Assembly: GCA_019420045.1 (NCBI GenBank)
Contig: JAHZHY010000074.1
Coordinates: 1 to 20,324, forward strand
Origin: Clostridiales bacterium
Lineage (GTDB): Bacteria > Bacillota > Clostridia > Oscillospirales > Butyricicoccaceae
Reading direction: 5' to 3'
Length of the DNA: 20,324 bases
The notes under the pieces are model-generated. The model ran no database searches and was not told where the DNA came from. It saw nothing but the letters and a program-made list of their open reading frames with translations. Below are positions 14,099-19,719 of the stretch, in pieces. Both the position numbers and the translations under genes were made by a program. Position 1 is the first letter of the stretch, and each line of letters opens with the position of its first letter.

Positions 14099-14785
14099 TC
14101 ATTTGGCGAAAACATGGTCGCCGATCTGGGCGATCACCGGGCGGGAATAGATCCACTGATTGGTGGTTTTGGCAGGGTTATAATAATAGATAGCGCCGCC
14201 GGTGGGGTCCCAGCCGCTCATGGCATCCTGGGCGGCCCTTCTGGCGCTTTCGGCGATGGGCTCATCAAATTGGCCGTCGTTCAGTGCGGAAAAGGCCCCC
14301 GGCTGATAGATCACGCCGGCGATGGTGTTGGGAAAGGAGGGGTGGCGCACCCGGTTGAGGATGACAGCACCCACCGCCACCTGGCCGGTGTAGGGTTCTC
14401 CCCGGGCCTCGGCGGAGATCATGCGGGAGAGGAGGTACAGGTCATTGTCCCGGCCCGATTCGCTGCCCGAAGAGGAGCCGGAGGACATTCCCAGGGCCTG
14501 GAGGGTGGCTGGGCCCACGATGCCGTCCACAGTCAGGCCGTTTTTCCGCTGGAAATATTCCACCGCTTTCCGCGTACCGCTGCCGTAGACGCCGTCCACC
14601 GCGCCGTCATAATAGCCCCACCGTTTCAGCTTCTCCTGGATCTGCCGCACCGTCTCCCCCTGGGAGCCCTGTTGGTAGACGGCGGCCTGGGAGGAAATGC
14701 CCAGCCACTGAAAACCGGCGATGAGGGCGATGTTCAAAAGAAAAATGACGGCCAAGGCCGCTGCAAGCTTTTTGTTTCGTGGCAT
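14099..14785 (-). CDS. sleB: SleB-type spore cortex-lytic enzyme
   Basis: SleB-type enzymes are lytic transglycosylases made in the forespore that degrade cortex peptidoglycan at germination. The 228-residue protein has a hydrophobic signal segment at about residues 7-28, a peptidoglycan-binding type 1 domain at about 40-98 (TVRQIQEKLKRWGYYDG, FQRKNGLTVDGIVGPAT), a Ser/Gly linker, and the cell-wall-hydrolase type 2 domain from about 115. Glu126 in SAEARGEP, followed by VAVGAVILNRV, is the likely catalytic residue. YYYNPAKTTNQW and GDHVFAK are family features. A candidate forespore promoter precedes it, a terminator follows directly, and no ypeB partner lies beside it. A related vegetative hydrolase (CwlJ/SleB family) cannot be excluded by sequence alone. 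Confidence 0.9.
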   Translation of the reverse strand: MPRNKKLAAALAVIFLLNIALIAGFQWLGISSQAAVYQQGSQGETVRQIQEKLKRWGYYDGAVDGVYGSGTRKAVEYFQRKNGLTVDGIVGPATLQALGMSSGSSSGSESGRDNDLYLLSRMISAEARGEPYTGQVAVGAVILNRVRHPSFPNTIAGVIYQPGAFSALNDGQFDEPIAESARRAAQDAMSGWDPTGGAIYYYNPAKTTNQWIYSRPVIAQIGDHVFAK

Positions 14786-14812
14786 CCTGATCCATCCTTT
14801 GTGTGTTTTCCC

Positions 14813-14841
14813 TATTGTGCCCAGGGAGAGAAAGGCTATTC
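14813..14841 (-). promoter_or_regulatory. Candidate sigma-G (or sigma-F) promoter of sleB
   Basis: GAATA, a 17-bp spacer and CACAATA on the minus strand. This fits the forespore consensus GHATR-(17/18)-CATWHTA with one mismatch. The predicted start lies about 20 nt before the ATG. Forespore expression is what the product requires. Confidence 0.5.
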
Positions 14842-14858
14842 TCCTTTTTCAAAAATCA

Positions 14859-14867
14859 TGGTACAAT
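14859..14867 (+). promoter_or_regulatory. Extended -10 promoter of trmN6-rsmI
   Basis: TGG followed by TACAAT, 28 nt before the trmN6 ATG. The -35 (TTCTCC at 17 bp) is poor and overlaps the -35 of the divergent sleB promoter. Confidence 0.5.
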
Positions 14868-14895
14868 ACTTCAATCAGAATAAAGGGGGAAGGAT

Positions 14896-15594
14896 ATGAA
14901 GCAGGTACGGCTGCGGGGCGGTTACCGTATTTTTCAGCAAAAAGGCGGGCTGGGCCTGACCCAGGACAGCGTGCTTTTGGCCGATTTCTGTTCCATTCGT
15001 CCGGGAGAGCGGGCCATCGAGCTGGGCTGCGGCCAGGGCGGGCTTTGGGTGCTGACTTTATTAAAGCATCCGGGGGCCACATTGGACGCCTTGGAGCTGG
15101 ACTCCGTGAGCTTAGAGCAGGCCAGGGAGAACGCCGCCCACTGCGGCCTTTCGGAAAGAGGGCAGTTTTTCCAGGGGGATGCGGCAGACTTCCGCCCCGC
15201 CGGGTTCCATTATGATGTGTGCCTTTCTAACCCTCCCTATGCCGTTCCCGGACCGCCCTCCCCCGATGAGCGCCGCCGCTTGGCCCGCAGCGGCGCCCCG
15301 GAGCCCTTTTTCCAGGGGGTCAAAGGGATGCTGGGGCAAAAGGGCCGGTTTTATTTCTGCTGGCCTGCCCGGCACTTTTTCCGGGCGGTGGAGCTTTTGC
15401 AGGAAAATGGATTTTCTCCCCGGCAGGTGCGTTTTGTCCACGGAAAACCGGGAGAAGAAGCCCAGTTGGCCCTGGTGATGGCCCGCCGGGGTCTGGGAGA
15501 AAGCCAGATTCTCCCACCCCTTGTTTTGCGGGACGAGATGGGGGAATACACCCAAGAATACCGCCGGATTCACGGCGTCATGGAGGAAGAATAG
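14896..15594 (+). CDS. trmN6: tRNA1(Val) A37 N6-methyltransferase-like protein (TrmN6/YfiC family)
   Basis: A class I SAM-dependent methyltransferase of 232 residues. The SAM loop is ELGCGQGGLW near residue 42, and the N6-adenine signature SNPPY is near residue 111 with an Asp a few residues before it. The N-terminus (QQKGGLGLTQDSVLLADF) and the RFVHGKPGEEAQLALV strand are typical of the YabB/YfiC group, which modifies A37 of tRNA. AAAGGGGGA lies about 5 nt before the ATG. The gene is 3 nt from rsmI. The same pairing of a YabB-type methyltransferase with rsmI, next to abrB, occurs in Bacillus subtilis (yabB, yabC, abrB). The exact tRNA target is inferred from the family. Confidence 0.88.
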   Translation: MKQVRLRGGYRIFQQKGGLGLTQDSVLLADFCSIRPGERAIELGCGQGGLWVLTLLKHPGATLDALELDSVSLEQARENAAHCGLSERGQFFQGDAADFRPAGFHYDVCLSNPPYAVPGPPSPDERRRLARSGAPEPFFQGVKGMLGQKGRFYFCWPARHFFRAVELLQENGFSPRQVRFVHGKPGEEAQLALVMARRGLGESQILPPLVLRDEMGEYTQEYRRIHGVMEEE

Positions 15595-15597
15595 AGT

Positions 15598-16437
15598 ATG
15601 GCAGGAACATTGTATGTGGTTTCCACGCCCATCGGCAACCTGGGGGACTTTTCTCCCCGAGCTCAGGAGGTCTTGTCCCAGGTGGACTTCATCGCCGCCG
15701 AAGACACCCGGGTGGGGGCCAAGCTGCTCAATAAATTCGGCATCAAAAAGCCCCAGATCAGCTATTTTGAGCACAACCGGAAGATGAAAGGCCAGCTGAT
15801 CGCCCAGCGCATCCTGGCGGGGGAGAGTTGCGCCCTCATCACCGATGCCGGCACTCCGGCCATCAGCGATCCCGGCTGCGACCTGGTGGATATTTGCCAG
15901 GGCGAGGGCATCCAGGTGGTGGCGGTGCCCGGGCCTTGCGCCCTCATCGCTGCCCTGTCCATCGCCGGGATGGACTGCGGCCGCTTTTGCTTTGAGGGCT
16001 TTTTGTCGGTGAACAAAAAAAGCCGCCGGGAGCATCTGGAGGATATCCGGGAGGAAAAGCGCACTATGGTCTTTTATGAGGCCCCTCACAAGCTGCTGCG
16101 CACTTTGGAGGATTTCTATAAAACCCTGGGCGAGCGGCCCATTGCCCTGGTGAGGGAGATCACCAAGGTTCATGAGCAGGTGTGGCGCACCACCCTTTCG
16201 GAAGCCATCGCCCACTACACAGAAGAGCCGCCTCGGGGAGAATTCGTCCTCATTCTGGGAGGCAAGCAGGAAGAAGAGGAGCAAGCGCCTGCCATTGACC
16301 CTATGGATCGGGTGGGAGAGCTTCTGGAAGAGGGCCTTTCCATCAGCCTGGCCGTCAAGCAGACGGCCAAGGAGCTGGGAGTTCCCAAAAACAGCATTTA
16401 CAATGAAGCGTTGGAGCGCTTTTCACAAAAGGAATAA
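15598..16437 (+). CDS. rsmI: 16S rRNA (cytidine-1402-2'-O)-methyltransferase RsmI
   Basis: RsmI methylates the ribose of C1402 in the decoding centre of 16S rRNA. The 279-residue product has the tetrapyrrole-methylase-type fold: LYVVSTPIGNLGD at the N-terminus, AAEDTRVGAKLL, ALITDAGTPAISDPG, VPGPCALIAALSIAG, FYEAPHKLLRTL and ALVREITKVHEQ. A C-terminal helix-turn-helix-like extension (AVKQTAKELGVPKNSIYNEAL) is standard for the family. GGAGG in the last codons of trmN6 serves as the ribosome binding site, so translation is coupled. Its last 15 bp overlap the convergent spmB. Confidence 0.97.
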   Translation: MAGTLYVVSTPIGNLGDFSPRAQEVLSQVDFIAAEDTRVGAKLLNKFGIKKPQISYFEHNRKMKGQLIAQRILAGESCALITDAGTPAISDPGCDLVDICQGEGIQVVAVPGPCALIAALSIAGMDCGRFCFEGFLSVNKKSRREHLEDIREEKRTMVFYEAPHKLLRTLEDFYKTLGERPIALVREITKVHEQVWRTTLSEAIAHYTEEPPRGEFVLILGGKQEEEEQAPAIDPMDRVGELLEEGLSISLAVKQTAKELGVPKNSIYNEALERFSQKE

Positions 16438-16935
16438 CCGAACACTGAGGGCCGAGAGAAAAAAGGCCGCAAGATCACCCGCCAGGGCTGCCGGAAGGGC
16501 CCAGCGGGTGTTTTTGATTCCCAGGGCGGCGCTATACAGGGCGATGCAGTAAATACTGGTCTCGCTGGAGCCCAGCATCACCGCCGCCGTCAATCCGGCC
16601 AGGCTGTCAGGGCCTTGGCTGCGGATGATGTCACTGCCGATGGACAGCGCTCCCGAGCCGGAAAAAGGCCGCAGCAGGGCCAGGGGCAGACAGGGGGCGG
16701 GAATGCCCAGGGCCTCTGTCAAAGGAGCCAGGGCCTGGGACAGCGCTTCCACAGCGCCGCTGGCCCGCAGCATACAAAGGGCAGTGAGCATGGCTAGTAA
16801 GGCGGGGAAGATGGAAAGCAGGGTATCCAGCCCTTGGCGCACCCCTTTGAGAAAGGCAGCGTACACATCGCAGCCATGGAAAAGACCGTAGACCATCACA
16901 CCGGCGGCCAGCAGAGGGATGAGAAGAGCGGTCAT
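16423..16935 (-). CDS. spmB: Spore maturation protein B
   Basis: SpmA and SpmB are membrane proteins needed for dehydration of the spore core in Bacillus. This 170-residue protein is built of nucleoside-recognition (Gate-type) membrane segments: an N-terminal pair of helices, FLKGVRQGLDTLLSIFPALLAMLTAL, PLALLRPFSGSGAL, and LGSSETSIYCIALYSAALG, a strong SpmB signature. The ATG at 16935 overlaps the spmA stop as ATGA, showing coupled translation. A longer open frame reaches upstream through spmA in another frame and is not coding. The 3' end runs 15 bp into rsmI on the other strand, and no terminator separates them. Confidence 0.93.
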   Translation of the reverse strand: MTALLIPLLAAGVMVYGLFHGCDVYAAFLKGVRQGLDTLLSIFPALLAMLTALCMLRASGAVEALSQALAPLTEALGIPAPCLPLALLRPFSGSGALSIGSDIIRSQGPDSLAGLTAAVMLGSSETSIYCIALYSAALGIKNTRWALPAALAGDLAAFFLSALSVRLFLL

Positions 16936-17507
16936 GGGCGCCACACCCTTTCCAGCAGGGCGGAAACGGCCAGAGCGGCACACACCGAACCCAGGGAGGC
17001 CAGCCACACGGCAGGCAGAATGGCAAAGGGCTGGGCGCTGCCTGCCGCCGCCCGTACCGCCGCCACATTGGCAGGGATCAGCTGGAGGGAAGCGGAATTG
17101 AGCACCATCAGCCGCAAAACCGCGGAATGATCCGGCCTGCCGCCGGTCTGGGCCAAACGCCGGGCGGCCCGCAACCCCGCCGGAGTGGCAGCGCTGCCCA
17201 ATCCCAGGAGGTTGGCCGCCATGTTCTGGCTCAGGGCCTGGCGGGCCTGTTTGTCCTGGGCCGCCCTGCCGAAAATGCCCCGGATCACCGGGGACAAAAG
17301 CCGGGAGATCTTTTCGGTCAGCCCGCTCTGATCCATCACTTCCAGGATTCCTGACCATACACACATCGTCCCGCCGATGGAGAGGGCCAGCTCCACTCCG
17401 CCTGCCGCCCCCTGGGGCAGCGCCGCCGATACCTGCTCCAACTTGTCTCCGGCTGCGCCAAAGCACAGGGCCAGGACAAAAAGCAGGGAAAACACCTTTG
17501 CCATCAT
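16932..17507 (-). CDS. spmA: Spore maturation protein A
   Basis: Partner of SpmB in spore-core dehydration; an integral membrane protein of 191 residues from the chosen start. Visible features are an N-terminal membrane helix, SIGGTMCVWSGILEVMDQSGL, LLSPVIRGIFG, NMAANLLGLGSAATPAGLRAA (the gate motif typical of SpmA) and LNSASLQLIPANVAAVRAAAG. I chose the first of two adjacent ATG codons at 17507, which has AGGCGGTG 6 nt upstream. An in-frame GTG at 17516 is embedded in that same ribosome binding site and is less likely. The promoter was not clear. In Bacillus the operon is mother-cell sigma-E dependent, and a CATAGAAA near 17530 is only a poor match to such a -10. Confidence 0.93.
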   Translation of the reverse strand: MMAKVFSLLFVLALCFGAAGDKLEQVSAALPQGAAGGVELALSIGGTMCVWSGILEVMDQSGLTEKISRLLSPVIRGIFGRAAQDKQARQALSQNMAANLLGLGSAATPAGLRAARRLAQTGGRPDHSAVLRLMVLNSASLQLIPANVAAVRAAAGSAQPFAILPAVWLASLGSVCAALAVSALLERVWRP

Positions 17508-17599
17508 GGATTTCACCGCCTTTTTGCTCCATTTCTATGCCCTTTTTCCCAGTTCCATGCAAAAGACCGGGGAATGCCACTGGCGAAACTCCTCAAATA

Positions 17600-17614
17600 G
17601 TCCAACTATTGGAC
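17600..17614. promoter_or_regulatory. Palindrome GTCCAA-CTA-TTGGAC in the spmA-abrB intergenic region
   Basis: A perfect 6-3-6 inverted repeat, about 93 bp before the spmA ATG and 90 bp upstream of the abrB -35. A second, near-perfect palindrome (CTTGATATACCAAG) lies at 17625-17638. Both look like protein-binding sites. Neither has a T-run that would make it a terminator. Confidence 0.45.
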
Positions 17615-17648
17615 AAATAAAAACCTTGATATACCAAGCTTCTTTAGG

Positions 17649-17693
17649 CAATTTTGTTACGGTATTGTCTTGAATAATTAACAATTTTGTCAC
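17649..17693 (+). promoter_or_regulatory. Direct repeat CAATTTTGTYAC upstream of abrB
   Basis: CAATTTTGTTAC at 17649-17660 and CAATTTTGTCAC at 17682-17693 start 33 bp apart, about three helical turns. The second copy ends 10 bp before the abrB -35. Candidate binders are AbrB itself or Spo0A, but there is no exact TGTCGAA Spo0A box. Confidence 0.45.
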
Positions 17694-17703
17694 ATGTCGT
17701 TTA

Positions 17704-17732
17704 TTGACACTTTTTGTAAAGGTTGTTATGAT
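17704..17732 (+). promoter_or_regulatory. Sigma-A promoter of abrB
   Basis: A perfect TTGACA, a 17-bp spacer and TATGAT, followed by GAGGAGG and the ATG at 17769. The predicted start is near 17739, giving a leader of about 30 nt. Confidence 0.85.
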
Positions 17733-17768
17733 ATTGTAGAAATACCAAAAGAATAGAGGAGGTTCTGT

Positions 17769-18017
17769 ATGAGATCCACCGGAATCGTCAGAAACATCGA
17801 CAGCCTGGGGCGGATCGTGCTGCCCATCGAGCTGCGCCGCACCCTGAACATTGACGCCAGCAAGGGTGATCCTATTGAGATCTACATGGACGGCACTTCC
17901 ATTGTGCTGCGCAAGTATGAGCCCAACTGCGTCTTCTGCGGCAGCTCCAAAAAAGTGTCGGAATTCAAGGGTAAGAATGTGTGCGAAAACTGCCGCAAGG
18001 AACTGGCTGAAAAGTAA
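17769..18017 (+). CDS. abrB: AbrB-family transition-state regulator with zinc-ribbon tail
   Basis: AbrB-type proteins are small dimeric DNA-binding regulators that restrain post-exponential and sporulation genes. The first 50 of 82 residues form the swapped-hairpin AbrB domain and are very close to Bacillus AbrB (RSTGIVRNIDSLGRIVLPIE, LRRTLNI, EIYMDG, IVLRKYEP). The C-terminal part differs from Bacillus: cysteines 54, 57, 72 and 75 form two CxxC pairs, a probable zinc ribbon seen in clostridial members. GAGGAGG lies 6 nt before the ATG. It is divergent from the spore operon spmA-spmB and could control it; that link is inference. Confidence 0.93.
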   Translation: MRSTGIVRNIDSLGRIVLPIELRRTLNIDASKGDPIEIYMDGTSIVLRKYEPNCVFCGSSKKVSEFKGKNVCENCRKELAEK

Positions 18018-18039
18018 GAACCGGTTTTTGCTGCAACAT

Positions 18040-18086
18040 AAAAGGGCCCGTCACAGAATTTTCATTCTGGGACGGACCCTTTTCTA
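18040..18086. terminator. Bidirectional terminator between abrB and the DUF1836 gene
   Basis: A 20-nt inverted repeat with two mismatches (AAAAGGG at the base, CAGAAT at the tip), a 4-nt loop and T-runs on both strands. It serves the convergent genes ending at 18017 and 18106. Confidence 0.88.
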
Positions 18087-18105
18087 ATGCTGTTTTGTCC
18101 GGGCT

Positions 18106-18681
18106 TCACCGGTCTTTGCCTTTGAGGGGAGCCTGGGTCTCCTGCTGCAAAAGGGAAGTGATCTTCTGGGCCAGGATGCGGTTGGCGTTGGCCTGGGCAG
18201 AAAATTTCAGCGCCAGCTGGGCCAGCCCCTGGCGCAGATTTTCCTCTTCCAGGGCGGCAATGTCTTCCCGGGCCCCCTGGGCGGTGTGTTCCAGCGCCTG
18301 GCTTTGCTCCCAGGTCAGCTGGTCAAAACTTTCCGGCAGGCCGGTTTGCTGGGCGCCCTTTCCTGTGAGATAAGACAGGGTGGGGATGGGCATGATCTGC
18401 TTGAGCATGCAGATGGTCATCAGCCGGACCAGATGCTCCCGGCTGTATTTTTTCTTCACCGGCGGGGGGATGAGCCCCAGCTTCACATAATTGTTGATCA
18501 TGGAGGGGGTGATCAGCTTGTCCTTGCCGTCGCTGAACAGGGCCAGATACCGCTCCATCAGCACGATCACCTGATCCATATATAGATCCAGCTGGGGCAG
18601 ATTCTCCCAGGAAGGGAGCTGGGGTGCCTCAAGCCCATCCAGCCCTTCCAGGGCTTTCTGACGCAGTGTGCTATTGTCCAT
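18106..18681 (-). CDS. DUF1836 domain protein, MerR-like predicted regulator
   Basis: The 191-residue protein resembles DUF1836 proteins, which have a helix-turn-helix of the MerR type and are presumed transcriptional regulators; none I know of has a defined target. The relevant region is about residues 55-110: KLITPSMINNYVKLGLIPPPVKKKY followed by REHLVRLMTICMLKQIMPI, which looks like a winged helix that would recognise DNA. The C-terminal third is a long charged helix, probably for dimerisation. The ATG at 18681 has AGGCGGTG 8 nt upstream, the same ribosome binding site as spmA. The open frame extends 51 codons further, but that part covers the promoter and operator and is not coding. Its own promoter carries a palindrome at the start point, suggesting autoregulation. 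Confidence 0.85.
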   Translation of the reverse strand: MDNSTLRQKALEGLDGLEAPQLPSWENLPQLDLYMDQVIVLMERYLALFSDGKDKLITPSMINNYVKLGLIPPPVKKKYSREHLVRLMTICMLKQIMPIPTLSYLTGKGAQQTGLPESFDQLTWEQSQALEHTAQGAREDIAALEEENLRQGLAQLALKFSAQANANRILAQKITSLLQQETQAPLKGKDR

Positions 18682-18707
18682 TGCCGATTCACCGCCTGAT
18701 AAAATCA

Positions 18708-18724
18708 TTTTGTTGAGAACAAAA
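18708..18724. promoter_or_regulatory. Palindromic operator candidate TTTTGTT-GAG-AACAAAA
   Basis: A perfect 7-3-7 inverted repeat that begins 4 bp downstream of the -10 of the DUF1836 gene, so it covers the predicted transcription start. A repressor bound here would block initiation. Confidence 0.6.
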
Positions 18725-18727
18725 TAT

Positions 18728-18756
18728 ATTGTACCACCGCCTCCCATCCATCGCAA
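18728..18756 (-). promoter_or_regulatory. Promoter of the DUF1836 gene
   Basis: TTGCGA, a 17-bp spacer and TACAAT with an extended TGG on the minus strand, about 47 nt before the ATG. Confidence 0.65.
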
Positions 18757-18788
18757 CGGTTTTTGCAATGGGAATATCAAACAAAAGA

Positions 18789-18828
18789 AACCGGGAAAGG
18801 AAGTTTTCAAAACTTCCTTTCCCGGTTT
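18789..18828 (-). terminator. Terminator of the TauE/TSUP gene
   Basis: A 17-nt perfect inverted repeat (arm CCGGGAAAGGAAGTTTT) with T-rich sequence on both sides, 10 nt after the stop of the TSUP gene. On the minus strand it is followed by TTTCTTTT. Confidence 0.85.
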
Positions 18829-18834
18829 TGTCAT

Positions 18835-19554
18835 TCATCCGTTGAAGGCGATCCACAGTCCTGAGGCCGCCATGACCACATAAACGGCGCTTTTCAGTTT
18901 CTTGGCGTTGATGGAACGGAAGATCTTGCCGCCCAAAAAGCTGCCGATGAGCAGGCCGCCGGCTCCCCACAAAGTGGGCACCAGAATGCCGCCGGGGATC
19001 AGATGAAGGATGCTGCGCATCAGAAGCAGATAGATGTTGTTGAGAAGAAAATAGCACTGGGTGGTGCCCATGTATTCTTCCTTGTCCGGAATCACCGACA
19101 CGAAATAGAGGATCATGGGCGGGCCGCTGACGCTGAACAGGCCGCCGCACAGGCCGGAGATTACGCCCACGATGGCGGCGTTGCGCAGAAGGGGACGGAT
19201 GTGCACTTTGTCGCTGAAAAAATAGAACCAAATGGCAAGGCACACCAGGAAGACACCCAGCAGCCGTTTATAAACAGGAGAGGGGGATTCGTGCATCAGC
19301 CACATCCCTGCAGAAGAGCCCATGATGCAGAACAGGGCAGGGAAGGCCAGCAGCTTCCAGTTGATATGCTTCCAGCACCGGGCCAGGATGGTCAGGTTCA
19401 AAGAGAGGGACAGAATGGTGGAAATGTTCAAAGCGGCTTCATAGGGGAGAAAAAGGGGCATGATGGCCATCATCACGATGCCAAAGCCGAAGCCGGTGAC
19501 GGCCTGGAGCAGGGAGCTGCTCATGGAAGCCAGGCCCAGCAAGAGCATTTGCAT
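18835..19554 (-). CDS. TSUP (TauE/SafE) family membrane transporter
   Basis: TSUP proteins are membrane permeases linked to export or uptake of sulfite, sulfoacetate and other organic or sulfur anions. The 239-residue protein has two repeats, as the family does: an N-terminal block of about four membrane helices starting LLGLASMSSSLLQAVTGFGFGIV, and a second block from VGVISGLCGGLFSVSGPP, with the family Gly-rich motifs GFGFG and SVSGPPMI. AAGGAGG lies about 10 nt before the ATG at 19554. The open frame runs far upstream, antisense to the glutaminase gene; that part has no transporter similarity and is excluded. The substrate cannot be inferred. It is divergent from glsA. Confidence 0.9.
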   Translation of the reverse strand: MQMLLLGLASMSSSLLQAVTGFGFGIVMMAIMPLFLPYEAALNISTILSLSLNLTILARCWKHINWKLLAFPALFCIMGSSAGMWLMHESPSPVYKRLLGVFLVCLAIWFYFFSDKVHIRPLLRNAAIVGVISGLCGGLFSVSGPPMILYFVSVIPDKEEYMGTTQCYFLLNNIYLLLMRSILHLIPGGILVPTLWGAGGLLIGSFLGGKIFRSINAKKLKSAVYVVMAASGLWIAFNG

Positions 19555-19612
19555 AAAAAAAGATCCTCCTTGTCTGCCGGAACCCTTTGTCCCGGCCGGT
19601 CTCACAAAGGAT

Positions 19613-19641
19613 ATTGTAGACCAGATTACGATAAATTGCAA
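19613..19641 (-). promoter_or_regulatory. Sigma-A promoter of the TSUP gene
   Basis: TTGCAA, a 17-bp spacer and TACAAT on the minus strand. It is back-to-back with the glutaminase promoter. Confidence 0.7.
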
Positions 19642-19656
19642 AACAAAATGTTGCTC

Positions 19657-19685
19657 TTGCAAGATGGAAAGGGGGTGGCTATAAT
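19657..19685 (+). promoter_or_regulatory. Sigma-A promoter of glsA
   Basis: TTGCAA, a 17-bp spacer and a perfect TATAAT. The start near 19692 excludes the in-frame ATG at 19684, which overlaps the -10, and leaves GGGAGGG as ribosome binding site for the ATG at 19720. Confidence 0.75.
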
Positions 19686-19719
19686 GGTCATAATGAACAA
19701 AATGGGAGGGCGATACGGG

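Noticed and set aside
16936..17580. 215-residue N-terminal extension in the spmB frame
   Set aside because: It lies within spmA in another frame, is Gly/Arg-rich, and the ATGA overlap marks the true spmB start.
17641..17703. Spo0A box upstream of abrB
   Set aside because: The TTTTGTCAC and TGTCGTT sequences are similar, but no TGTCGAA or its complement is present, so I list only the repeats themselves.
18682..18834. 51-codon N-terminal extension of the DUF1836 protein
   Set aside because: It covers the promoter, palindrome and a terminator, while the ATG at 18681 has a good ribosome binding site.
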